This document shows positions 18,061-26,407 of a stretch of DNA of 64,000 bases, in pieces. The notes under the pieces are model-generated. The model was given only the letters and a program-made list of their open reading frames with translations. It was not told the DNA's origin and made no database searches. The translations under genes and the position numbers were made by a program. The stretch is from Neobacillus niacini (lineage in GTDB: Bacteria > Bacillota > Bacilli > Bacillales > Cytobacillaceae). The stretch is taken from positions 1 through 64,000 of the forward strand of contig NZ_JAMBOB010000012.1 of the NCBI RefSeq assembly GCF_023715415.1. Direction: 5' to 3'. The stretch's first letter is position 1. Every line of letters starts with the position of its first letter.

Positions 18061-18118
18061 GGAAAAAGTAAAACAAATGATAAACAATAAGCTCGTATTG
18101 CTAAGGGGAATGTTGAAG

Positions 18119-19312
18119 ATGAAGACTCAAAAAGTCACGTTAGGATTATTATTAATGAATTTATTCATAGCCTTTCTGGGGATTGGACTTGTGATTCCAG
18201 TTTTACCAACGCTGATGAATGAATTAGGCATAACAGGAACAACAATTGGTTATTTAACAGCAGCTTTCGCCATTGCTCAATTGATTGTTTCTCCATTTGC
18301 AGGGAAAGCAGCAGATAAATACGGCAGGAAAATTATGATTGTTATTGGCTTATTTATTTTCGGAATCTCAGAATTTTTATTTGGTATCGGCAAAGAAATT
18401 GAAATGTTATTTTTCTCTCGTATTTTAGGTGGAATTAGTGCTGCATTCATTATGCCAGCGGTTACTGCTTATATTGCAGATATAACAAATTTGGATACTC
18501 GTCCCAAAGTCCTCGGTTATATGTCCGCTGCTATTAGTACTGGATTTATCATAGGTCCAGGGATTGGTGGATTCTTGGCGGAATTTGGAACACGTATCCC
18601 ATTCTTATTCGCCGGTGCACTCGGTACCATAGCCGCTATTCTTTCAATTATTTTATTATCTGAGCCAAATCGTACAGAGGAAAATAATGAACAAGTCTCA
18701 GAAACTAAGAATAGCTTCAAACGTGTGATTGCACCAAAGTATTTGCTTGCGTTTATTTTAATTTTTATTGCCTCATTTGGTTTAGCCGCTTTTGAATCGT
18801 TCTTTAGTCTTTTTGTGGACCACAAATTTCAATTTAAACCATCGGATATAGCGATTGTTATCACAGGTGGTGCCATTTTTGGTGCAGTGTCACAAGTTCT
18901 ATTATTTGATAGGCTTACACGAATTTGGGGTGAAATAAAACTGATTCGCTATAGCTTACTATTATCAGCTGTGTTGGTCTTTTTAATGACCGTCGTTCAT
19001 TCCTATGTCTCTATTTTACTAGTTACTTTTATTGTTTTTGTAGGATTCGATTTATTTCGTCCAGCCGTTACTTCCTATCTTTCAAATATTGCAGGAAATG
19101 AACAAGGTTTCGTTGGAGGAATGAACTCGATGTTTACCAGTTTAGCGAATATTAGTGGACCCATTCTAGGCGGGATATTATTTGATATAGATATCAACTA
19201 CCCATACTATTTTGCGACCGTCATACTAGCTCTGGGAATAATTATTACTTTGTTATGGAAGAAACAAGCAAATGGTACTTCTAACGAAGTGAAGGCTAGT
19301 ATTGCTAATTAA
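18119..19312 (+). CDS. MFS multidrug efflux transporter (Blt/Bmr/NorA type)
   Basis: A 397-residue proton-driven antiporter with 12 predicted helices. Motif A of the family is visible between helices 2 and 3 (GKAADKYGRK), and motif C of antiporters occurs in helix 5 (GFIIGPGIGGFLAEFG). The ATG at 18119 has AAGGGGAA eight bases upstream; an upstream open stretch back to 17948 has no start signal and overlaps the operator. Under control of the divergent MerR regulator. Drug efflux is inferred from family and regulator; substrates are unknown. Confidence 0.93.
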   Translation: MKTQKVTLGLLLMNLFIAFLGIGLVIPVLPTLMNELGITGTTIGYLTAAFAIAQLIVSPFAGKAADKYGRKIMIVIGLFIFGISEFLFGIGKEIEMLFFSRILGGISAAFIMPAVTAYIADITNLDTRPKVLGYMSAAISTGFIIGPGIGGFLAEFGTRIPFLFAGALGTIAAILSIILLSEPNRTEENNEQVSETKNSFKRVIAPKYLLAFILIFIASFGLAAFESFFSLFVDHKFQFKPSDIAIVITGGAIFGAVSQVLLFDRLTRIWGEIKLIRYSLLLSAVLVFLMTVVHSYVSILLVTFIVFVGFDLFRPAVTSYLSNIAGNEQGFVGGMNSMFTSLANISGPILGGILFDIDINYPYYFATVILALGIIITLLWKKQANGTSNEVKASIAN

Positions 19313-19476
19313 TCAAATTATAAAAAGACAAAAATTGTGAATCATCGTATTTAAACAAAAGGGATATAAAGTTATAGAACATTTCTTTGTAACAGGAATC
19401 TCACTATCTTTGTCCAAAATAAAATGGGATACTTTTTAGAAAGCTATTTGCAAAGATATTATAGTTTTAATGAATG

Positions 19477-19586
19477 ATTGCTTTTTTATTTTTAAACTTA
19501 TTCAATCTTTCATAGGTTTCAATCAGAAATTGATAAATCAACTCTTCGGTTGGAAGTAATCTGGAATCTGAAAGTGGAATAACGAC
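19477..19586 (-). pseudogene. Fragment of a LysR-family gene (3' end copy)
   Basis: This stretch copies the 3' end of the intact LysR gene at 21325-22236. The two share, for example, CATAGGTTTCAATCAGAAAT and the motif TGAAAGTGGAATAACGAC. Relative to the intact gene it lacks 42 internal bases and its stop codon is altered, so translation would run on. The homology also extends a few bases past the stop. It is a dead duplicate with nothing of the DNA-binding domain left. Confidence 0.85.
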
Positions 19587-19601
19587 CGAGCTGGTAAGAA
19601 G

Positions 19602-19639
19602 AAAAATCCTTGTGGATTTTAATTTCCACAAGGAACTTT
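19602..19639 (-). terminator. Hairpin terminator of the reverse-strand relic
   Basis: A perfect 10-bp stem (TCCTTGTGGA/TCCACAAGGA) with five T after it on the minus strand. It follows the stop of the relic at 19645. Confidence 0.8.
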
Positions 19640-19644
19640 TGCAT

Positions 19645-19808
19645 TTAGTAAAGGGTAGGTGTAGGATAACAGGCAACTGCATCAATAAATCTTGGATCAA
19701 TACCATAAAACATCCATAATACACCATTCCATCTGTATCCAGAAACTTCACCATACTCGACGCGAGTTGGGTAAAACCAAAAACCTTCCCCATTTATGAG
19801 CCAAACAT
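19645..19808 (-). pseudogene. C-terminal relic of an unknown reverse-strand gene
   Basis: Reading leftward, an open frame of about 54 codons runs HVWLINGEGFWFYPT ... GYRWNG ... FYGIDPRFIDAVACYP and stops at 19645, with a terminator right after. The aromatic-rich pattern looks like a real protein end rather than noise. I have a vague memory of similar ends in small Bacillus proteins but cannot name a family. The upstream part of the gene is missing: the sequence runs straight into the forward-strand dockerin fragment at about 19809. Confidence 0.5.
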
Positions 19809-21194
19809 GTGATCGATAACACAGCTCCGAAAGTCAAATTTGATAGAGAAACAGGTATTCATGAAATCTCAAGTGAAGATTTGACAACAGAGAATTATGA
19901 TGGAAAGGATTACACAGCTTATTGGGTTCATGGGAATGTTTATGATGATACGATTGACTATTTGAAAAGCAGAGGGCATGACCTCACACAAAAAGCAAAT
20001 ACGGTCTACGCTTATCAAGATTCTTTCTGGCCAACAGCTCAATTTTTCCCAACGGCAAATGGCGACTTTAAATTTGGTGTCTTACCAGAAGAATATGCAA
20101 ATTATCCAACAAATATAGCTATCTATTCGTATGATTACTCTACAGCAGGAAATCCGATTTTTCCAAACTTTACTTTTATTAATAAAGGTGACAAATATTC
20201 CACAATAAAAACAACTACCGAGGGTGTAAGTCTTGGTTCAGAATTTGTAAATACGTTTTCAGTCCAAAACGCTAAAGACCTGACAAGTGCTAATGTAACT
20301 ATCGATATTCCAATTTTCTATAAAGTTATAGACGTCAAGCCATCACAAGAATTAGCCGATTTAGCAAAGAAAAATAATTGGAATGTGAATGTGGCAAAGC
20401 CACAAGTTACACCAAACACTTGGTCTGAAACTTCAACATTTGCTGTAGATATCACTGACAAAAAGACGAATTTACCTGTTTCAATAAATGGTGATATTCA
20501 GTTATTGGATATAACTCTAAAAGTTATCAATGACCTAAATTATTTTCTAGAAAGTGGATTCTATTATCAAGAATCATCCTATCAATCATCTACTGGACAA
20601 AAGTACACGTTACCAACCTACGCTGATTTATTTAAATTCATTTCTCAGCACTCGACGGTAGAAGGTTATTACCATGGTGAAGCATTGAGTTATGAGAATT
20701 ATGAACTAGATTTTTCAAAGATTGGTACAAAAGCTTATTTAGTAGATAAAAAAGGGAAACAGAATGAAGCTGATATTGATGAAAATGGTTATATGACGAT
20801 AGTAGATATTCCTGCAATAGAAGATGAGTATACGTTAGTGGTTACTATTCCTGGTCATTATGAATACCACAAAAAAATAAAGTTAAGTAGAACAATTGAT
20901 GGAAAGGTTCAGGGTATTTCTTATAGCTTGTATACAGATACAGCTGCTGCAGGAGATATTAACGGAGATCATGTCATTGATATTTATGATGCGAAACTGG
21001 TTGCAAATAATGCTGGTAATACTGGTAATAGATTAAAAGAAGATCTTAACAAAGACGGGGTTGTAGACATTATTGACTTTAACTATATCGAAAAGAATTT
21101 TATGACAATAAATCCATATTTCCCAACTTCCAATAAGCCAATTGAAAAATTGGGTAAACTTACTCTAGAGGAATTAAAAACACGTTTTAATTAA
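19809..21194 (+). pseudogene. N-terminally truncated secreted protein with dockerin-like domain
   Basis: An open frame of 461 codons whose first in-frame codons follow a TGA at once. There is no ribosome binding site and no signal peptide. The opening IDNTAPKVKFDRETG resembles the linker before a late domain of large secreted S8 proteases (Vpr-like). The C-terminus, about residues 376-435, is a type I dockerin-like pair of Ca-binding loops, GDINGDHVIDIYDAKLV and DLNKDGVVDIIDFNYI, followed by a short tail. Parts such as SQHSTVEGYYHGEALSYEN fit a cell-surface domain. I infer that the signal peptide and catalytic domain were lost by a rearrangement at about 19809. It is not likely to be expressed. 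Confidence 0.75.
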
Positions 21195-21232
21195 TATAAT
21201 ACTAGCAGTGTATTACCATTTTCAATTAACAA

Positions 21233-21274
21233 GGAAGAAAACCAACGTGTAATAACAACACGGTGGTTTCCTTT
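21233..21274 (+). terminator. Hairpin terminator after the dockerin fragment
   Basis: GAAAACCA-CGTGT pairs with ACACG-TGGTTTCC over about 13 bp, then TTTC. A moderate terminator left from the original gene. Confidence 0.6.
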
Positions 21275-21324
21275 CAAGTGTAAGCAATGGGCAAATATAA
21301 TAGTATGAATGAATGATTGTATTT

Positions 21325-22236
21325 TTAGTTTTTAAACTCATTCAATCTTTCATAGGTTTCAATCAGAAATTGATAAAACAACTCTTCGGTTGGAAGTAGA
21401 TTACGTTCGGCCGGGTAGATAACACCGACTGTTCGAGTGAGTCTCGAATCTGAAAGTGGAATAACGACGGTAGATCGTGGTGTGTTATCTACCAATGTCA
21501 TCTCCGGCATCAAGGCTACGCCTAAGCCAGCAGAAACTAACCCTTTTAATGCGTCAATATCTTTCCCTTCGAATGCTATTTTTGGGGAAAAACCAGCATC
21601 ATTACATGCTTGAACAACTTGGTCACGAAATACAAACCCGTCTGGAAGAACGCAGAAGGGGTCATTTTTTAAATCCCTTAATCGAATGGATTGCCGGTCT
21701 GATAATGGATGATTAAGAGGGATGAGAGCAACGATATTCTCAGTGAATAAGATATCCCCTTTAATCTTTTTTTCTTTTTCCAGATTAGGCATGGGGGCAA
21801 TCATCGCCAAATTAAATTCACCATTTACAACACCATCGATTAAATCATAATAAAGGGCATTGCTCATTTGAAATTTTGCTTCTGAGTACCGAGTACGAAA
21901 AGAATAAATGATGTGAGGCAATGTATGGGCAGCCATGCTAATAGGAAATGCAATTCGAATGGTCCCTTTTTCAGGATCTAAATATTCTTTTATTTCTCTC
22001 TTTGCATCCTCCATCAAATACCACACTTGCTTAATCCGTTCCAAAAAAATTCTGCCTAGAGGGGTTAACTTTACGTTCCTTCCCTCACGTATAAAAAGCT
22101 CTACACCTAATTCCTTTTCTAAATTGGAAATTTGTCTGCTAACGGCAGATTGGGCAACATGCAACCCATCAGCTGCCTCTGTTACATGCTCTCTTTTTGC
22201 AACTTCCAGGAAATATTGAATTTGCCTCGTCTCCAT
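21325..22236 (-). CDS. LysR-family transcriptional regulator
   Basis: A regulator of 303 residues. The N-terminal winged helix reads METRQIQYFLEVAKREHVTE then AAQSAVSRQISNLEKELGV, the usual LysR DNA-binding pattern. From residue 90 on there is a periplasmic-binding-like effector domain (GTIRIAFPISMAAHTLPHII). The end NLLPTEELFYQFLIETYERL is shared with the relic at 19477. No divergent partner gene exists within 700 bases, since the next gene rightward is driven by its own promoter and riboswitch, so its target is unknown. The family resembles CysL/CynR/YwfK-type regulators of assimilation. Confidence 0.92.
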   Translation of the reverse strand: METRQIQYFLEVAKREHVTEAADGLHVAQSAVSRQISNLEKELGVELFIREGRNVKLTPLGRIFLERIKQVWYLMEDAKREIKEYLDPEKGTIRIAFPISMAAHTLPHIIYSFRTRYSEAKFQMSNALYYDLIDGVVNGEFNLAMIAPMPNLEKEKKIKGDILFTENIVALIPLNHPLSDRQSIRLRDLKNDPFCVLPDGFVFRDQVVQACNDAGFSPKIAFEGKDIDALKGLVSAGLGVALMPEMTLVDNTPRSTVVIPLSDSRLTRTVGVIYPAERNLLPTEELFYQFLIETYERLNEFKN

Positions 22237-22546
22237 ATTTTTACCACTCCATTTTCATGCACTTCATGCATGGATTTCATCAAAAATAATATGGAACAAT
22301 CATATTATTAAATTATAAATTTGAAACACATTAAAGAAAAGGAAATTTGTTAACTTTAAAAAAGATTAGAGTCTGAATGAAATGAAGGTGCCGGAAAGAA
22401 GTAGAATAGGAATAGCCTTCGTTCAATATGAGCTAAGGCTTAATTTTTTTATATTCTAGAGTATTTTCACCTGTATGATTGATATAAAAATGAAACTATT
22501 ATGTAATAGGAATCTCTCCACAATATTATGGGGACAATAGAAATAG

Positions 22547-22575
22547 TTTACAAAGTTGGAACACTCTACTATAAT
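22547..22575 (+). promoter_or_regulatory. SigA promoter of the cobalamin operon
   Basis: The -35 TTTACA (22547-22552), a 17-base spacer and a perfect -10 TATAAT (22570-22575) lie about 30 bases before the riboswitch. Between 22237 and 22546 I see only a hairpin with T-run at 22413-22447 (AGCCTT/AAGGCT), no gene. Confidence 0.85.
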
Positions 22576-22605
22576 TGCCCTTATACAAAAAAATGAATAC
22601 TAGAC

Positions 22606-22786
22606 AAATAGGTTTCTTAAATGATTAATGCAAGAATTCATTTAAGACTAAGAGGGAAGTTGGTAAAAGTCCAACACGGTCCCGCCACTGTAAGCGAGAA
22701 GGAAGGTTATATATATCCACTGTGTTATTAAACATGGGAAGGGATAACCTACCGATGATTCGCAAGTCAGGAGACCTGCCTATTAT
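22606..22786 (+). ncRNA. Cobalamin (AdoCbl) riboswitch
   Basis: Carries the signature B12-box elements. GCCACTGTAAGCGAGAAGG lies in the core, and CAAGTCAGGAGACCTGCC at the 3' side. AATAGG at the 5' end pairs with CCTATT after the box to close P1. It lies between a SigA promoter and a terminator in front of B12 uptake genes. Binding of adenosylcobalamin should favour the terminator at 22922. Confidence 0.96.
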
Positions 22787-22921
22787 GTTTTTAAGCTTCC
22801 TCGAGGAAAGGAATGTTTAAAGTGCAGGTAATCAATTACGTAAATATTTATTATTTATTATAAAGATTGCAAGTTATTATGCTGTCTACAAGACTAAGTA
22901 TAATAAAGCTGCCCTTTTTAC

Positions 22922-22949
22922 ACGCTTTCCATAGGAAAAGCGTTTTTTT
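22922..22949 (+). terminator. Riboswitch-controlled terminator
   Basis: ACGCTTTCC pairs with GGAAAAGCGT around an ATA loop, followed by seven T, 30 bases before the btuF-like start. Confidence 0.88.
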
Positions 22950-22979
22950 GTTGCCAAAAATAGAAGGAGGAAAAAAGTA

Positions 22980-23969
22980 ATGTATGAGATTGTAAAAAAG
23001 TGGGGTCTATTCGGTGTTGTTCTTCTGTTAAGCATGGGTATTATTGCAGGCTGTGGTACACAGGAACAGAACACCCAAGATAAAGCGGTTGCTACCCAAA
23101 ACGAAAAGAAAAAGGAAAGTAAAGAGCAATTCCCAGTAACAATCACAGACGATGCGAATCAAGAGATAACGATTGAGGAGGAACCTGAAACCATCGTCTC
23201 CATTCAAGCTAGTAATACAGAAATAGCCTTTGCGCTTGGGTTAGGCGATAAAATCATTGGTGTATCGGATTACGATAACTATCCAAAAGAAGCACTTGAA
23301 ATACAGAAGGTGGGTGCACAGGATATCAATGCAGAACTAGTTCTTTCTCTTCTTCCAGATATAGCTCTTGTGACGGATTATCATTACAAAACACACCCTG
23401 AAGTTTTACAAAAGTTTGAAGAGGCTGGAATTGACGTCATTGTGGTTGGAAGTGCCACATCCTTTGAGGATACATATAGCAATATTGAAAAGATTGGTGC
23501 AGCTACCGGAAGTAAGTCGGAGGCAGAGGAAATAATCTCAGATATGAAAGAACGTCTTCAAGTGATAAAAGACAAAGCAACAGCAGCGAATGTGGATAAA
23601 AAGAAAGTTTGGGTAGAAGTTTCACCGGCTCCCGATATTTTTACAACAGGCAAAAATACATTTATGCATGAGATGCTTGAATCCATTCAAGCCGTAAATG
23701 CTGCAGGAGATCAAGAGGGGTGGATAAAGATGACGGAAGAAGAAATCGTCAAATTAAATCCTGAAGTGATTATTACCACGTATGGTTTCCGTGAAGATGA
23801 TCCAAAAGCTGGTGTGCTAAATCGTGAAGGATGGGCAGAAGTGCCAGCTATAAAAAGTGGAAACGTATTTGATGTGGATAGTGATACGGTTACTAGACCT
23901 GGCCCTCGTTTAATTGAAGGAGTCGAGACACTTGCGGAACTCATCTATCCCGAAATATTTAAACAATAA
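22980..23969 (+). CDS. btuF: Vitamin B12-binding lipoprotein BtuF (class III SBP)
   Basis: Cell-surface substrate-binding protein of the B12 importer, 329 residues. The signal peptide ends in the lipobox IAGC with Cys25. An Asn/Gln/Lys-rich linker precedes the mature fold, which starts FPVTITDDANQEITIEEEP and has the long inter-domain helix typical of class III binding proteins (FEDTYSNIEKIGAATGSKSE). Siderophore-binding relatives look similar. The riboswitch upstream and the corrinoid genes downstream make cobalamin or cobinamide the ligand. AGGAGG lies before the ATG. The 3' end overlaps the permease start by 38 bases. Confidence 0.93.
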   Translation: MYEIVKKWGLFGVVLLLSMGIIAGCGTQEQNTQDKAVATQNEKKKESKEQFPVTITDDANQEITIEEEPETIVSIQASNTEIAFALGLGDKIIGVSDYDNYPKEALEIQKVGAQDINAELVLSLLPDIALVTDYHYKTHPEVLQKFEEAGIDVIVVGSATSFEDTYSNIEKIGAATGSKSEAEEIISDMKERLQVIKDKATAANVDKKKVWVEVSPAPDIFTTGKNTFMHEMLESIQAVNAAGDQEGWIKMTEEEIVKLNPEVIITTYGFREDDPKAGVLNREGWAEVPAIKSGNVFDVDSDTVTRPGPRLIEGVETLAELIYPEIFKQ

Positions 23970-25002
23970 AATAGGCTGGTTGTATGTTATTAGCGGAGGG
24001 CTTTTACTTGGTATAAGCCTTCTTGGCTTATTTTATAGTAGTGTAACCGTTACAGTTCCTACTATTTTACATATCATAATAGATAAAACGTTAAATATGG
24101 GTTGGCTGACTAATATAGCAAAAAATGAAGAAATGATTATTTGGAATATCCGTCTGCCAAGAGTTCTTCTGGCATTTTGTATAGGAGCATCACTAGCATT
24201 AGCAGGTGCAGCTTTTCAAGGACTTTTACGCAATCCATTAGCAGACCCATATACCATAGGAGTCTCCTCTGGTGCCTCTCTTGGCGCCGTTTTGGTATTG
24301 TTTTTTCAAGTAAGTATTGTAGGGTTGGGAAGTTTTACGCTTCCGGTTGTCGCTATTTTATTTGGTTTAATTTCTTTATTGATTGTTTTCGGACTTGTTC
24401 GATTAAGCAGCAAAAGTTTAGCGATTGAAACCATTATTCTGGCTGGAATTATTGTAAGTGCCTTTATTGGTGCACTTGTTTCTCTCATTATTTCATTAAG
24501 TGATAGAGAGTCTATGACCCAGATTATCTATTGGCTCTATGGGAGTGTTGGAATGAGAGGATGGAGTCATATTCAACTAATCCTCCCATTTATGCTCATT
24601 GGTTCATTTATATTAATCTCTCATTATCGTGAATTAAATGCTCTCGCGCTGGGTGAGGATGCAGCAGATCATATTGGAGTGGATGTTAGGAAGGGAAAGA
24701 CATTCGTTCTAATTGGTGCGTCATTGTTAACGGGAGCCGCAGTAGCTGTGTCAGGGTCCATTGGATTTGTTGGACTTGTGATTCCACACTTAGTCCGACT
24801 TATTACGGGCCCGAATCACCGCCATGTCCTTCCACTATCAATGCTAGTAGGAGGATCTTTTCTCATTTTAGCGGATTTAATGGCAAGAACGATCATTGCT
24901 CCAAAAGAGCTGCCAATTGGCGTAATCACGGCCTTAATTGGAGCACCGGTATTTGCTCTATTATTGATAAGAGAACGATTTGGGAAGGGGGCAAATAAAT
25001 GA
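23932..25002 (+). CDS. btuC: BtuC-type permease of the B12 ABC importer (FecCD family)
   Basis: Membrane permease of 356 residues with about ten helices. Family signatures: RLPRVLLAFCIGASLALAG, FQGLLRNPLADPYTIGVSSG and GSIGFVGLVIPHLVR. The start is not certain. TTG at 23932 is preferred since AAGGAG ends nine bases upstream inside the end of btuF; TTG at 23914 has no site. Translational coupling with btuF is likely. It works with the ATPase domain of the next gene, whose ATG overlaps this stop (ATGA). Confidence 0.92.
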   Translation: MRNSSIPKYLNNKIGWLYVISGGLLLGISLLGLFYSSVTVTVPTILHIIIDKTLNMGWLTNIAKNEEMIIWNIRLPRVLLAFCIGASLALAGAAFQGLLRNPLADPYTIGVSSGASLGAVLVLFFQVSIVGLGSFTLPVVAILFGLISLLIVFGLVRLSSKSLAIETIILAGIIVSAFIGALVSLIISLSDRESMTQIIYWLYGSVGMRGWSHIQLILPFMLIGSFILISHYRELNALALGEDAADHIGVDVRKGKTFVLIGASLLTGAAVAVSGSIGFVGLVIPHLVRLITGPNHRHVLPLSMLVGGSFLILADLMARTIIAPKELPIGVITALIGAPVFALLLIRERFGKGANK

Positions 25003-26378
25003 TACGTGTTCAAAAATTAGTCGGCGGCTATACCCATTCTCCCATAATTAAGGGACTGGATTTAGAAGTAAAAAAAGGAGAGTTTTTTGCCCTTCTAGGA
25101 CCAAATGGAAGTGGGAAGACAACTCTTTTTAAGCTCATTACAGGGCAGTTACCGATAAATAGCGGTAAAGTTTCAATCTGTGGTAAAGAAATTTCAACTC
25201 TCTCAAAACTGGAAAAAGCAAAAAAAATGGCTGTTTTAACACAGGAAGTTCAAGTATCTTTCGATTATACCGTTGAAGAAATCATTAGCCTGGGGCGTTA
25301 TCCTCATCAAAAGGGGATCTTTAAGCAACTTTCGAAGAAGGATCGGAAAGTCATTGAAGAAGTTATGGAAATAACTCAAATAAGTGAGTTTCGGACAACT
25401 CAATTCCGACTGATTAGTGGTGGTGAAAAGCAAAGAGTCTTATTGGCCAAAGCATTAGCACAGGAGCCTGAAATCTTACTGTTGGATGAGCCTACCAATC
25501 ATCTAGATATTAAACATACATTTCAAATGTTGAATCTACTAAAAGAACGACAACAAACTACGGGGCTAACCATTTTTGCGATTCTACATGATTTGAATGT
25601 TGCTTCACTTTATGCAGATCGTGTAGCCTTACTACATAATGGGAGCTTTTTAGAAATAGGAGAGGTAGATCTATTAAGGAAAGAAAGCCAATTAAAAAAG
25701 GTTTACGAGGTTAAAGTGAAATCCCAATCACATCCAACTGTTCCTAAACCACAGCTTCTGATGACACCAAGCCACTTTTCATCAAACCGGTTATTTAACT
25801 TTGATGATTCTTATAAAATAAAACAAGGTGAAGACTATCTTCATGTTCAATTTGATCAGCCACTACGCACTATATCCAATACGGAAGTCGGTGCTGGTGT
25901 CCAATGGTTAAAACATTTTTGTCAGTTTCAAGGTCCACATTCAGATATACAGCAGTTGATGACAAAATACTCCCTGCCTCATGAACAAGCAGCCGGAATC
26001 ATGACAGCCGTAAAACTCGAGGAAATGGTGATGATAACGAAAGTAATAGAAGATATTCACATGATGGTAATTGTGACAGAAGGGGCAGGAAAAACCATCA
26101 ATATCATGCTATATATAGATGCCCATTTTACGGATGGTGCCCTTGTTGATGGATATATGTCAGCTGTTGAAGCAAAAGTAAAAGTCTTGCATGATCTTCA
26201 TTATTCCCAAACCATTGCTGCTGTTGCATCCACAGACATCGTGCTTCTTGCCCTAACACAGCAAGGGACAAAAATAGCCTGCGCCGGTTCAGGAACAGTT
26301 GTCGGAAGAGCAATCGGCCAAATGGTGTATGGTGCTATTAAGGAAAGTTTCAGCAAATATATAGAGAAGGTCCACTAA
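24999..26378 (+). CDS. BtuD ATPase fused to CbiZ-like adenosylcobinamide amidohydrolase
   Basis: A fused protein of 459 residues. Residues 1 to about 245 are an ABC ATPase for B12 import: Walker A GPNGSGKTT, signature LISGGEKQRVLLAKAL, Walker B ILLLDEPTNHLD and the switch His in ILHDLNVASLYADRV. Residues about 255-459 resemble CbiZ, which cuts adenosylcobinamide to cobyric acid in salvage (TDGALVDGYMSAVEAKVKVLHDL, YAGSGT-like CAGSGTVVGRAIGQMVYGA). The same fusion is known in B. subtilis YvrA. Oddly, the CbiZ part seems to lack about 20 residues where the family has a VTAGxGNA...PGTIN segment; here VTEGAGKTINIM is joined directly. CbiZ activity is therefore less certain than ATPase activity. 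Confidence 0.88.
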   Translation: MIRVQKLVGGYTHSPIIKGLDLEVKKGEFFALLGPNGSGKTTLFKLITGQLPINSGKVSICGKEISTLSKLEKAKKMAVLTQEVQVSFDYTVEEIISLGRYPHQKGIFKQLSKKDRKVIEEVMEITQISEFRTTQFRLISGGEKQRVLLAKALAQEPEILLLDEPTNHLDIKHTFQMLNLLKERQQTTGLTIFAILHDLNVASLYADRVALLHNGSFLEIGEVDLLRKESQLKKVYEVKVKSQSHPTVPKPQLLMTPSHFSSNRLFNFDDSYKIKQGEDYLHVQFDQPLRTISNTEVGAGVQWLKHFCQFQGPHSDIQQLMTKYSLPHEQAAGIMTAVKLEEMVMITKVIEDIHMMVIVTEGAGKTINIMLYIDAHFTDGALVDGYMSAVEAKVKVLHDLHYSQTIAAVASTDIVLLALTQQGTKIACAGSGTVVGRAIGQMVYGAIKESFSKYIEKVH

Positions 26379-26407
26379 AATCGATCCATTAAAAAGGGGA
26401 ATGGCAG

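Noticed and set aside
19330..19440. Short forward frame with KGYKVIEHFFVTGISLSL
   Set aside because: Looks protein-like but is very short, has no start signal and no family I can name. Possibly another relic; not supported.
19467..19793. Reverse open frame of 108 codons as a gene
   Set aside because: It runs through two unrelated relics and a terminator hairpin in the wrong frame for the first one.
22413..22447. Hairpin AGCCTT/AAGGCT with T run as a terminator
   Set aside because: No forward gene exists upstream for it to end. Left as a note in the promoter entry rather than a separate call.
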